The notes under the pieces are model-generated. The model searched no databases and was not told the origin of the DNA. It worked only from the letters and a program-made list of their open reading frames with translations. From 2-12-FULL-35-15 sp036386835 (lineage in GTDB: Bacteria > Bacteroidota > Bacteroidia > 2-12-FULL-35-15), in contig DASVUX010000034.1 of NCBI GenBank assembly GCA_036386835.1, positions 1-64,000 on the forward strand: a DNA stretch of 64,000 nucleotides, given 5' to 3'. The position numbers and the translations under genes are program-made. How positions within the stretch are numbered: position 1 is the stretch's first letter; every line of letters begins with the position of its first letter. Positions 42,744 through 50,785 of this stretch are shown here, piece by piece.

Positions 42744-44744
42744 CTATTTTAAAATGATCCTGCCGAGCAAGGCATTGAACATTTTTTTCGCTTCAAGCAA
42801 CTGGTGTTGTGTTTGCATCAGCGTGATCATTTCTTCTTCAGGTGGATTTTCTTTCAATCTCTTCTGGTTATCCTGGATCATCATCTCCAGTTTCCTGCTT
42901 TTCAAAGCATAGATAGCATTGTAAATACTCTTCTTGAGAACATCTTCCTCAAAGGTGATAAATATGTCATGCTGCTCCCAGTTCGAGAGCTGGTAAGGCG
43001 AACTCAGAAGATCAACTGTCAGGGAGCAGATCGCTGTATTCTCATGATTGATAAAATATTTCTGATTCGGGATCGTCTGGTATTTTTCGAGGCTTTGGTT
43101 GAACTCACTGATCACGCTGTTATATACCAGGTTCTCGAGTGTGATGTTATCATGCTGTAATTCATGAAGGATAAGTTCTGCAACCGTTATCTCAGCTTCT
43201 GCAGGGTTGCCTTCCTCGTCTTCACTTGGGATCCTGACTATCTTTTCGCCATAGTTGATAAGGATTCTTATGATATCACGTTCCTGGTATTCCGCATCTA
43301 CGAGTGAACTTTCTTTCTTTGGCTCAATAACCGGGAGTTCCGGTGCCGGGCTTTCTGCCTTCCCTGGATTATTCTGCTTTTCGTTAAAACGTTTGTTCCG
43401 GAATTTATTCAGTTCGCTTAAAAGGATCTGTTCATCCACCTCCATAATGCGGCTGCATTCGCGGAGGTAAACTGAACGGTAGATCGCATCCGGTATCAGC
43501 GCTATGCTTTTAACGATGCTGACAATGGCTTCCGCCTTTTTTAAAGGATCATTCTGGTTATTCTGTTTGTTAAGCAGCTCAGCTTTATACTCGATAAAGT
43601 TCTGAGCTTTATCACGGATGAAATTTTTTAGTTCTTCGGTGCTGACTTTTTTGGCGTATGAGTCCGGGTCGTTACCATCCGGGAATAAAAGAACCTTGAC
43701 ATTCATGCCTTCTTCCAGGAGAAGATCAATACTTTTCACGGTTGCATCTATGCCTGCCTTATCACCATCAAATGAAATGGTAATGTCATTCGTAAGACGC
43801 TGGATTTCTTTTATATGTCCGGCCGTTAATGCAGTTCCGCTACTGGCTACCACATTTTCGACTCCAGCCTGGTGCAATGAAATAACGTCAAGGTAACCTT
43901 CGACAAGGAAACAGAACTTCTCTTTTGCGATGGCAGCTTTTGAATGGTAGAGCCCGTAAAGCACATCACTCTTATGATAGATCTCGGTTTCGGGGGAATT
44001 TACATATTTTGATGTTTTCGCATCCGTCCTTAGTGTTCTTCCGCCAAATGCAATGACCCTTCCGTTCTTGTTATGGATCGGGAACATGACTCTTCCCCAG
44101 AAACGGTCAGCATATTTAGCTTCCGGAGGAGGGGGATTCGGGTTTTGTTCTGTAGCAGGAGGCGGGTCGTTCCTGTATTCAATTGTAAGCCCGGATTTAA
44201 CCAGGTATTTTATGTTATATCCTGATGCGAGTGCTATATCGGTGAATGCCGTACGATGGTTAATGCTGTATCCCAGCTGGAATTTCTGAATAATGTCTTC
44301 CCTGAGGCCCCTTTCTTTAAAATAGCCTAAACCAACGGATTTTCCTTCATCAGTATTGTACAGGTTCTCTGAGAAATGCTTTTGTGCAAATGAGGAAACA
44401 ACCAGGAGGCTTTCCCGCTCATCCTGGTGCAGGACCTCCTCAGGAGAAAGCTCTTTCTCGATTATTTCAATATTGTATTTTTTTGCAAGCTTGCGTAAAG
44501 CATCAGGATAGGTAAGCTTTTCAAGTTCCATTAAAAAGTTCACCGCATGTCCGCCCTTTCCGCAGCCGAAGCACTTGTAAATTCCTTTCACAGGGGAAAC
44601 ATAAAAGGAAGGTGTTTTTTCATCATGAAAGGGACAGCACCCGATCAGGTTGACTCCCCGTTTCTTTAAGGAAACGTGGTCGGCAACCACCTCTTCGATC
44701 CGTACGGCATCAAAGATCTTGTCTATGTCTTCTTTCTTTATCAA
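42744..44744 (-). CDS. dnaG: DNA primase
   Basis: DnaG makes RNA primers at the replication fork. The 666-residue protein has the CHC2 zinc finger C37-x2-H40 and C58-x2-C61 in 'CCPFHDEKTPSF' and 'YKCFGCGKGG', the primase core with 'FGGRTL' near 230, and the TOPRIM domain with 'FLVEGYLDVISL' and 'SFDGDKAGIDA'. The C-terminal 200 residues, which bind the helicase, are divergent and highly charged, as usual. The start is a TTG at 44742-44744 giving MIKKEDIDKI; no ATG lies close by in frame. It is about 40 bases from the CotH operon. Confidence 0.95.
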   Translation of the reverse strand: MIKKEDIDKIFDAVRIEEVVADHVSLKKRGVNLIGCCPFHDEKTPSFYVSPVKGIYKCFGCGKGGHAVNFLMELEKLTYPDALRKLAKKYNIEIIEKELSPEEVLHQDERESLLVVSSFAQKHFSENLYNTDEGKSVGLGYFKERGLREDIIQKFQLGYSINHRTAFTDIALASGYNIKYLVKSGLTIEYRNDPPPATEQNPNPPPPEAKYADRFWGRVMFPIHNKNGRVIAFGGRTLRTDAKTSKYVNSPETEIYHKSDVLYGLYHSKAAIAKEKFCFLVEGYLDVISLHQAGVENVVASSGTALTAGHIKEIQRLTNDITISFDGDKAGIDATVKSIDLLLEEGMNVKVLLFPDGNDPDSYAKKVSTEELKNFIRDKAQNFIEYKAELLNKQNNQNDPLKKAEAIVSIVKSIALIPDAIYRSVYLRECSRIMEVDEQILLSELNKFRNKRFNEKQNNPGKAESPAPELPVIEPKKESSLVDAEYQERDIIRILINYGEKIVRIPSEDEEGNPAEAEITVAELILHELQHDNITLENLVYNSVISEFNQSLEKYQTIPNQKYFINHENTAICSLTVDLLSSPYQLSNWEQHDIFITFEEDVLKKSIYNAIYALKSRKLEMMIQDNQKRLKENPPEEEMITLMQTQHQLLEAKKMFNALLGRIILK

Positions 44745-44860
44745 TGGGGCTTTTTAAAGGAATGCTAATTTACGAAAAAAGGCGATAAGGCCGGATGAGA
44801 AAAGTGAAAATCACCACGGAACAGAGAAGCGGGGATTCACAGAGAAAATCAGATGAAAAA

Positions 44861-44882
44861 AGCCTGACAAATATGCCAGGCT
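44861..44882 (-). terminator. Terminator of the lytic transglycosylase gene
   Basis: AGCCTGACA (44861-44869) pairs with TGCCAGGCT (44874-44882) with one G-T pair; TTTTTTC follows on the minus strand. Confidence 0.7.
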
Positions 44883-44920
44883 CTTGAGTTCTTTAGTTGA
44901 AGGGTTATTTGTGCTTAAAC

Positions 44921-46348
44921 TTATTTAGCGTTTAATCTTGCCATAGCCCGAAGAGTCTCTTCGTTATTAGGGTTCAGCTTAAGTGACTTTTTATAATACT
45001 CAAGTGCGCGTTCTTTTTGCCCCATCATCCGGTAGGTTTCACCGAGTCCATGGCATACGGAAGCTGATTCAGGATAACGTGTTTCATTCAGCTTGAACAG
45101 CTTGAATGCTTCTTCTGTCTTTTTCGCTTTTAAAAGCTGAAATGCAATATCATTATAATGTTCGTCATTTCCCGGAAGCGGCTGATAAGGCGCAAGCCCG
45201 CTTAATTCAGCTTCCACAGTCCTTACTTTATTTATAAAATAATCGAACGGGATAACACCTTCCAGGAGGTCATTCTCATATTCGGAAATGCAATCACCGA
45301 GATAACTGCCTGCATCATAAGGTGCACATTTACATTGGGCATATGAGTTGAACATCCTGTCGCCATCAATCAGATAAACGGAATCGGAAGGCATCACTAT
45401 AGCATCAAAGTTGGTGAATGCTGCAAGGACGAGCTGCGAGTAGTTCTGTGAAGAATTCTTGAATCCCCCGTATGTTGTCTGCCACACTTTCTGGATCAGC
45501 TGCATGCCGCCTTCTGTAGGGTTGATCTTCCTGATAACACCGGCAACATTCCCTGCACCTGCATGATAGGAATGCATTACAAGCAACCTGAACCAAAGAT
45601 CAGTTTCCTGATAAGATATGTGTTGACTGTCAAGCATCGCTTTAGTGTACGGGATACAGATCCTGCTCAACAACCGGGACGCACCATATGCGGCACGGTC
45701 AATATCCGTGCGTTCATCCACTGTTTTGTTCACTTTCAGTCCCTGTGCACGCGCAACCGATTTCATGAGCTGGAACGGGCCATTAGCGCCAACACAGGAC
45801 TTTGTATTGCTTTTGCCCGGACTTTCAATCAGCAGGATTGCCTGAGCATACCATGGATCTACCCCATTTTGTTTAAATGCTTCAATGGCGCGGCTGATAG
45901 TGGGCATTACTTTTTTGAACTCATAAAAATCCTTTTTGCCGGTGGTTACCAGTAATGAAACGCTGTCCGGGATGCTGTTGTATTTACGTATGCTGTCTTT
46001 ATACAGGGCTTTCTGAACTTCCGTGTATTTGCTCCATTTTTTAATATAAATGCGGTCAAGCACCTGGCGTGTGCTGCCTACATTAATAATTGCCGAATCG
46101 GGGGTAAGATTCATGATCTGCTGCCAGAACTGGGCCTGTGGAAGCATATGCCAGCCTTCTCTGAAAAGGACCTCATCATTCATGAATTTCATGGGAGTGA
46201 CACCATTCAGGCCTACAACATACCTGTCGATCGTGGAGGCATGAAACGAGGGCTTGCTGCTCGTCCCCGGTGTGCCGGGTTCACCTTCTTTTGCAGAGGT
46301 GATAAAACTTAATAAAAAGGCGGAGAGTATGAATAGGAGTCTTTTCAC
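44921..46348 (-). CDS. Lytic transglycosylase with TPR tail
   Basis: The 475-residue exported protein cleaves peptidoglycan glycan strands. It has a signal peptide of about 18 residues. The SLT/goose-lysozyme-like domain spans about 150-300, with the catalytic E175 in 'ILLIESPGKS', 'GANGPFQLMKSVA' and 'MHSYHAGAGNVAG'. The C-terminal 70 residues form TPR repeats ('YPESASVCHGLGETYRMMG', 'ALEYYKKSLKLNPNNEE'), which may dock it to other envelope proteins. It starts with GTG at 46346-46348, since no suitable ATG is near. It stands alone with its own terminator. Confidence 0.85.
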   Translation of the reverse strand: MKRLLFILSAFLLSFITSAKEGEPGTPGTSSKPSFHASTIDRYVVGLNGVTPMKFMNDEVLFREGWHMLPQAQFWQQIMNLTPDSAIINVGSTRQVLDRIYIKKWSKYTEVQKALYKDSIRKYNSIPDSVSLLVTTGKKDFYEFKKVMPTISRAIEAFKQNGVDPWYAQAILLIESPGKSNTKSCVGANGPFQLMKSVARAQGLKVNKTVDERTDIDRAAYGASRLLSRICIPYTKAMLDSQHISYQETDLWFRLLVMHSYHAGAGNVAGVIRKINPTEGGMQLIQKVWQTTYGGFKNSSQNYSQLVLAAFTNFDAIVMPSDSVYLIDGDRMFNSYAQCKCAPYDAGSYLGDCISEYENDLLEGVIPFDYFINKVRTVEAELSGLAPYQPLPGNDEHYNDIAFQLLKAKKTEEAFKLFKLNETRYPESASVCHGLGETYRMMGQKERALEYYKKSLKLNPNNEETLRAMARLNAK

Positions 46349-46614
46349 GGTGTCAGTTTTTAATTTTTATAAAAGTAACCTTACTAATTTACGATTTTAG
46401 GATGGCGATCGCAAACTTTTTAACAAACGTTTTCAACAATCACTTATTGTAACGAGAGCCATGCGCTAAGGTTTCAGGACAACGGGGAATTTCCCGATAT
46501 ATTTTCAAACATCCGGATTCATCAGGCTGAGGGCTTTAAACATCAGGTGTTTCAACAGGTTTAACGATATTATAGCCCAAAGCGGCAAAGCACAATTTTT
46601 ATAATTTATTTCAT
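46349..46614. other. Divergent intergenic region
   Basis: No gene is visible. A possible -7 box for the transglycosylase (TACTTTTA on the minus strand, 46370-46377) and the promoter of the dehydrogenase at the other end are the only signals I can point to. Confidence 0.4.
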
Positions 46615-46622
46615 TACTTTTG
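46615..46622 (+). promoter_or_regulatory. -7 element of the glutaryl-CoA dehydrogenase gene
   Basis: TACTTTTG matches TAnnTTTG and lies 24 bases before the ATG at 46647. Its TTG is in frame with the gene but would be upstream of transcription. Confidence 0.6.
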
Positions 46623-46646
46623 TTCGCGAAATTTAAAACGATCCCA

Positions 46647-47825
46647 ATGGCAACAGACAGATTTGAAGCTCATGATTATTATTTAATGGATGAATTACTG
46701 ACCGATGAGCATAAGCTTATCCGCGAAACTGCCCGCGCATGGGTTAAGAAAGAAGTTTCCCCGATCGTGGAAGAAGCCTGCCAGACTACAAAATTTCCAA
46801 AACAGTGGATCAAGGGGCTGGCAGAGATAGGTGCTTTCGGTCCCTACATCCCTGCTGAATATGGTGGCCCCGGCCTTGACCAGATCTCTTACGGTATCCT
46901 GATGCAGGAACTTGAGCGGGGTGACAGCGGATTACGTTCGACAGCTTCTGTTCAAAGCTCATTGGTAATGTTCCCGATCTATACATACGGTACTGAAGAA
47001 CAAAAGAAAAAATACCTTCCAAAGCTTGCTGCGGGCGAAATGATGGGTTGTTTCGGGCTTACCGAGCCTGACCACGGATCAAACCCTTCCGGGATGATCA
47101 CGAACATAAAAGACAAAGGCGACCATTATTTACTGAATGGCGCTAAAATGTGGATCTCCAATGCACCGTTCGCGGATATAGCTGTTGTATGGGCAAAGGA
47201 TGAAGCAGGAGATATCAGGGGATTAGTGGTTGAAAGAGGCATGGAGGGATTTACAACTCCTGAAACACACGGTAAATGGAGCTTGCGTGCAAGCGCAACA
47301 GGTGAGCTGGTGTTCGCAAATGTAAAAGTTCCCAAAGAAAATTTGTTCCCCACTATCAAAGGTTTAAAAGGCCCTTTAGGCTGCCTTAACAGCGCACGTT
47401 ACGGAATTGCGTGGGGTGCGATCGGGGCGGCAATGGATTGCTATGATTCGGCACTGCGTTATTCTAAAGAACGCATCCAGTTCGGCAAACCGATTGGAGG
47501 CTTCCAGCTAACCCAAAAGAAGCTTGCCGAAATGATCACAGAGATCACGAAAGCACAGTTGCTGACATGGAGATTAGGTGTCCTTAAAAATGAACACCGT
47601 GCAACACCTGCGCAGATCTCAATGGCAAAAAGGAACAATGTGAACATGGCGTTACAGATTGCCCGTGAAGCCCGCCAGATCCATGGTGGTATGGGAATCA
47701 CAGGTGAGTACCCGATCATGCGCCATATGATGAACCTTGAATCTGTGATTACTTATGAAGGAACACATGATATTCATCTCCTGATCACAGGTATGGATGT
47801 TACCGGAATAAATGCTTTCCAGTAA
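46647..47825 (+). CDS. Glutaryl-CoA dehydrogenase
   Basis: This FAD enzyme oxidises and decarboxylates glutaryl-CoA to crotonyl-CoA in Lys and Trp breakdown. The 392-residue protein has the catalytic glutamate E371 in 'VITYEGTHDIHLLI' and R97 in 'GLRSTASVQSSLVM', the arginine that binds the glutaryl carboxylate and separates this enzyme from other acyl-CoA dehydrogenases. 'FGLTEPDHGSNPSGM' binds FAD. The start was chosen at the ATG after the promoter box. It is monocistronic and followed by a strong terminator. The electron acceptor (ETF) is not in the window. Confidence 0.92.
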   Translation: MATDRFEAHDYYLMDELLTDEHKLIRETARAWVKKEVSPIVEEACQTTKFPKQWIKGLAEIGAFGPYIPAEYGGPGLDQISYGILMQELERGDSGLRSTASVQSSLVMFPIYTYGTEEQKKKYLPKLAAGEMMGCFGLTEPDHGSNPSGMITNIKDKGDHYLLNGAKMWISNAPFADIAVVWAKDEAGDIRGLVVERGMEGFTTPETHGKWSLRASATGELVFANVKVPKENLFPTIKGLKGPLGCLNSARYGIAWGAIGAAMDCYDSALRYSKERIQFGKPIGGFQLTQKKLAEMITEITKAQLLTWRLGVLKNEHRATPAQISMAKRNNVNMALQIAREARQIHGGMGITGEYPIMRHMMNLESVITYEGTHDIHLLITGMDVTGINAFQ

Positions 47826-47842
47826 AGAATAATAATAAAAAA

Positions 47843-47879
47843 AATAAACGCGTCCACAACAAGGACGCGTTTATTTTTT
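47843..47879. terminator. Bidirectional terminator between convergent genes
   Basis: A perfect 13-bp stem (47843-47855 with 47863-47875) with loop ACAACAA has A- and T-rich flanks on both sides. It separates the dehydrogenase from the convergent YeiH gene. Confidence 0.9.
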
Positions 47880-47894
47880 GGAAAAATAACCGGA

Positions 47895-48830
47895 TTATTT
47901 TACTGTCTGGATGATCACCGCGAGCGAGGCCACAGAAATCACTACCCATAGTAGAATACCCTGGAAGAAAGGCTTGAAGCCAACAGAGCGGATGGTTTCT
48001 TTTGAAAGATCCGACCCGATCAGGAAAAGTGTCACAATGATCCCTTTTCCTGCTATAAACGTGATCACCGCAGAAACAGGTGCAAGTGCCGGTATATAGC
48101 TGTTAAGCAGCATGGCAATGAAGAAAAGTATCATGAAATAAGGAACGGCAAGCTTTGACGTCCTGTTTTTAAAGACCATTGCAGAAAAGAATACCACCGG
48201 GATGATCCAAAGTGCCCTTGCAAGCTTAACGGTTGTAGCTATCTGCATCGCTTCAAGCCCGTACTTGCTTGATGCCCCAACAACTGAACTGGTGTCGTGT
48301 ATCGCGACTGCCGCCCAAATCCCGAATTGCGTTTGTGACAAATGGAATGCTGCGCCTATGAAAGGAAAAATGAATAACGAGATCGCGTTCAATGTAAAAA
48401 CAGTCCCTAAAGCCATTGAAATCTGGTCCTCTTTCGCCCTGATCACAGGAGCGATCGCTGCAATCGCGCTTCCTCCGCAAATGGCTGTACCACATGAGAT
48501 CAGGTGCGAGGTTTTAGATTCTATTTTGAACCATTTTCCGATCAGGTACCCTAAGATGATCGTGCCGAATATGGTAGCAATAGTAAATAACACACCTTTT
48601 GAACCTGCTTCCATGGCCTGGTCGGCATGAATCCCAAAGCCAAGGCCTACAACACACGCCTTAAGAAGAAAGCCTGTGCCTTTTTTCGTATATTGATGAA
48701 ACGGGTTCCCTAAAACAAGAGAAAAGATAAGGCCGGCAAACAATGCAGCGGGAGCTGAAGCCAGGGGAGTAAAACATAAAATCAGAACTAAAACAAATAG
48801 TCCCCTTGTCAGGTTTATCTTTGAAAACAA
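47895..48830 (-). CDS. YeiH-family putative sulfur-anion exporter
   Basis: The 311-residue protein has about ten membrane helices. 'ALFAGLIFSLVLGNP', 'FLLKACVVGLGFGI' and 'SCGTAICGGSAIAAIAPVI' are hallmark strips of the YeiH (UPF0324) family, often named putative sulfate exporters. The gene starts with a TTG at 48828-48830; I see no in-frame ATG nearby. It is divergent from a persulfide dioxygenase-rhodanese gene, a context that supports a role with sulfite, thiosulfate or sulfate. Substrate is inferred. Confidence 0.85.
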   Translation of the reverse strand: MFSKINLTRGLFVLVLILCFTPLASAPAALFAGLIFSLVLGNPFHQYTKKGTGFLLKACVVGLGFGIHADQAMEAGSKGVLFTIATIFGTIILGYLIGKWFKIESKTSHLISCGTAICGGSAIAAIAPVIRAKEDQISMALGTVFTLNAISLFIFPFIGAAFHLSQTQFGIWAAVAIHDTSSVVGASSKYGLEAMQIATTVKLARALWIIPVVFFSAMVFKNRTSKLAVPYFMILFFIAMLLNSYIPALAPVSAVITFIAGKGIIVTLFLIGSDLSKETIRSVGFKPFFQGILLWVVISVASLAVIIQTVK

Positions 48831-48954
48831 TTGCTAAAGCTTAAGTATAACAGGCCGGCTAAATTAGTAAATTAAATAGTTAGAACCCGGGATGTGGAAA
48901 TCTTCATAAAATTCTTCGTATTTTTACATGTAATTCAAAAACCAGAATTCTCCA

Positions 48955-50349
48955 ATGTATATTGAACAATTATATACTTCCTGTCTTGCTGAAGCAGCCT
49001 ACTATATTGAATCGGATGGAGTTGCAGCGATCATAGACCCTTTGCGTGAAACAGAGCCTTACCTGGCGCTTGCTGAAAAGAGAAAAGCCAGTATTAAATA
49101 TGTTTTTGAAACGCATTTTCATGCTGATTTTGTTTCAGGTCATATTGATCTTGCACGCAAATCCGGTGCTGAAATAGTATATGGGCCGACAGCGGAAACA
49201 TCTTATAAATCATACGTTGCAAAGGATGGCGAAACCTTTTCCATCGGGAAGATCAAAATAAAGGTTCTGCATACTCCGGGCCATACGCTGGAATCGTCCT
49301 GTTATCTTTTAATTGACGAGTCAGGGAAGGAACATGCCGTATTTACCGGTGATACCCTGTTTGTAGGTGATGTGGGGCGTCCTGATCTTGCCATAAAAAG
49401 TGACCTGACTGTGAATGACCTTGCAGGAATGCTTTATGATTCACTTAATACCAGGCTGAAGCCGCTGGCTGATGAGGTGATTGTTTACCCTGCCCATGGT
49501 GCAGGATCATCCTGCGGAAAGAATATCGGTAAAGAAACTTTTTCAACCATTGGCCAGCAAAAGAGAATGAATTACGCCATGCAGCCGATGAAGCGGGAGG
49601 AGTTTATTAAGGCGGTAACAGATGGCCTTGCGGATGCGCCCGGCTATTTTGCTATGGACGCCAAGCTTAATAAACATGGATATTCCAGTATTGATGAAGT
49701 TCTTGACAAGAATTCGAAAGCTCTTTCTGTAGATGAATTTGAGAAAGAGATTGCCAAAGGTTCTGTTATCCTTGATGTAAGGACCCCGGATGATTTTGAA
49801 AAAGGCTTTGTGCCGGATGCGGTGAATATAGGGTTGAACGGGCAGTACGCCCCATGGGTTGGCGCTTTGCTTGATCCGAATATTCCGCTTGTCCTCGTAG
49901 CAGATGAAGGCAAGGAAAAAGAAGCAGTGCTCCGTCTTGCCAGGGTCGGATATGAGAATGTGAAGGGTTATCTTAAAGGAGGAGTGGATGCATGGAAAGC
50001 TGCCGGTAAGAAAACCGACACAGTGACCAGCATGACAGCTGATGATCTTGCAGCCCGGCTGAGCAGTAATCCAGGGCAAAATATACTGGATGTAAGGAAA
50101 CCGGGTGAAGTTGAAAATGGGATGATAGAAGGGGCGCAGCACATCTGTCTTTCCAGGTTAAAATCAGAGCTTCATACCCTCGATAAGAATAATCATTACT
50201 ATGTACATTGCGCAGGAGGATACCGCTCAATGATAGCCGCTTCGATCATGAAGCAAAAAGGCTTTGAGAATGTCACGAACATTCTTGGCGGAATGGGGAA
50301 AATAAAAGAAACCGGGATAAAGCTGGTACAGCCTGTTACAGTAATTTAA
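48955..50349 (+). CDS. Persulfide dioxygenase-rhodanese fusion (CstB/Blh-like)
   Basis: The 464-residue protein has an N-terminal metallo-beta-lactamase domain of the ETHE1 type: H54, H56 and D58 in 'ETHFHADFVSGH', 'LHTPGHTLES', 'FTGDTLFVGDVGRPDL' and 'VYPAHGAGSSCG'. Two rhodanese domains follow. The first (about 255-355) has no cysteine in its active loop ('LVLVADEGKEKEA'); the second (about 365-460) has the catalytic cysteine in 'YYVHCAGGYRS'. Such fusions oxidise persulfides to sulfite and transfer the sulfur to form thiosulfate. A periplasmic rhodanese starts 2 bases after the stop. Cytoplasmic location. Confidence 0.92.
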   Translation: MYIEQLYTSCLAEAAYYIESDGVAAIIDPLRETEPYLALAEKRKASIKYVFETHFHADFVSGHIDLARKSGAEIVYGPTAETSYKSYVAKDGETFSIGKIKIKVLHTPGHTLESSCYLLIDESGKEHAVFTGDTLFVGDVGRPDLAIKSDLTVNDLAGMLYDSLNTRLKPLADEVIVYPAHGAGSSCGKNIGKETFSTIGQQKRMNYAMQPMKREEFIKAVTDGLADAPGYFAMDAKLNKHGYSSIDEVLDKNSKALSVDEFEKEIAKGSVILDVRTPDDFEKGFVPDAVNIGLNGQYAPWVGALLDPNIPLVLVADEGKEKEAVLRLARVGYENVKGYLKGGVDAWKAAGKKTDTVTSMTADDLAARLSSNPGQNILDVRKPGEVENGMIEGAQHICLSRLKSELHTLDKNNHYYVHCAGGYRSMIAASIMKQKGFENVTNILGGMGKIKETGIKLVQPVTVI

Positions 50350-50351
50350 CC

Positions 50352-50771
50352 ATGACAAAATACATGAGAACTTTCATCTTCACCCTGATTGCAGTTGTTT
50401 CGGTAAACATGGCTTCCGCACAAACAGGCGGCAGCTCAAATAAAGTGATCACGAATCTTTCTGCGGAAAGGTTCAGGGCTGCATCTGGCAATGATAAGAA
50501 TGGGATCCTTCTTGATCTTCGTACTACCGATGAACTTTTGAATAAAGGATATCTTAAAGGCGCAATTCAGCTTGATTATCTTGCTAAAGATGCAGAAGCT
50601 AAAATTGACAAACTCGATAAGAACAAGACCTATTATGTTTATTGCGCCAGCGGAAGAAGGAGCCTTGAGTGTGCAGAGTATATGGAGAAAAGCGGCTTTA
50701 AGCGCGTTTACAACCTGGAGAAAGGTTTTAATGAATGGATAACGAAAGGCTTCCCGATAGAAAAGAGATAA
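50352..50771 (+). CDS. Exported single-domain rhodanese
   Basis: The 139-residue protein has a signal peptide ending near ASA-Q24 and one rhodanese domain with the active cysteine in 'YYVYCASGRRS'. It resembles PspE-type periplasmic sulfurtransferases, which move sulfane sulfur from thiosulfate. It lies 2 bases after the dioxygenase-rhodanese gene, so the two form an operon. It ends 14 bases from a convergent OmpA-family gene with no clear terminator between. Confidence 0.88.
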   Translation: MTKYMRTFIFTLIAVVSVNMASAQTGGSSNKVITNLSAERFRAASGNDKNGILLDLRTTDELLNKGYLKGAIQLDYLAKDAEAKIDKLDKNKTYYVYCASGRRSLECAEYMEKSGFKRVYNLEKGFNEWITKGFPIEKR

Positions 50772-50785
50772 TCGTAATTTTAAGA

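Noticed and set aside
44921..46348. Reading the transglycosylase as LysM-containing MltD
   Set aside because: No LysM motif is visible; the C-terminal part is TPR-like, so the narrower name is not supported.
46400..46450. Possible DnaA boxes (TTTTCAACA-like words)
   Set aside because: Only one or two loose matches, no cluster, and no dnaA or dnaN gene nearby, so there is no support for an origin.
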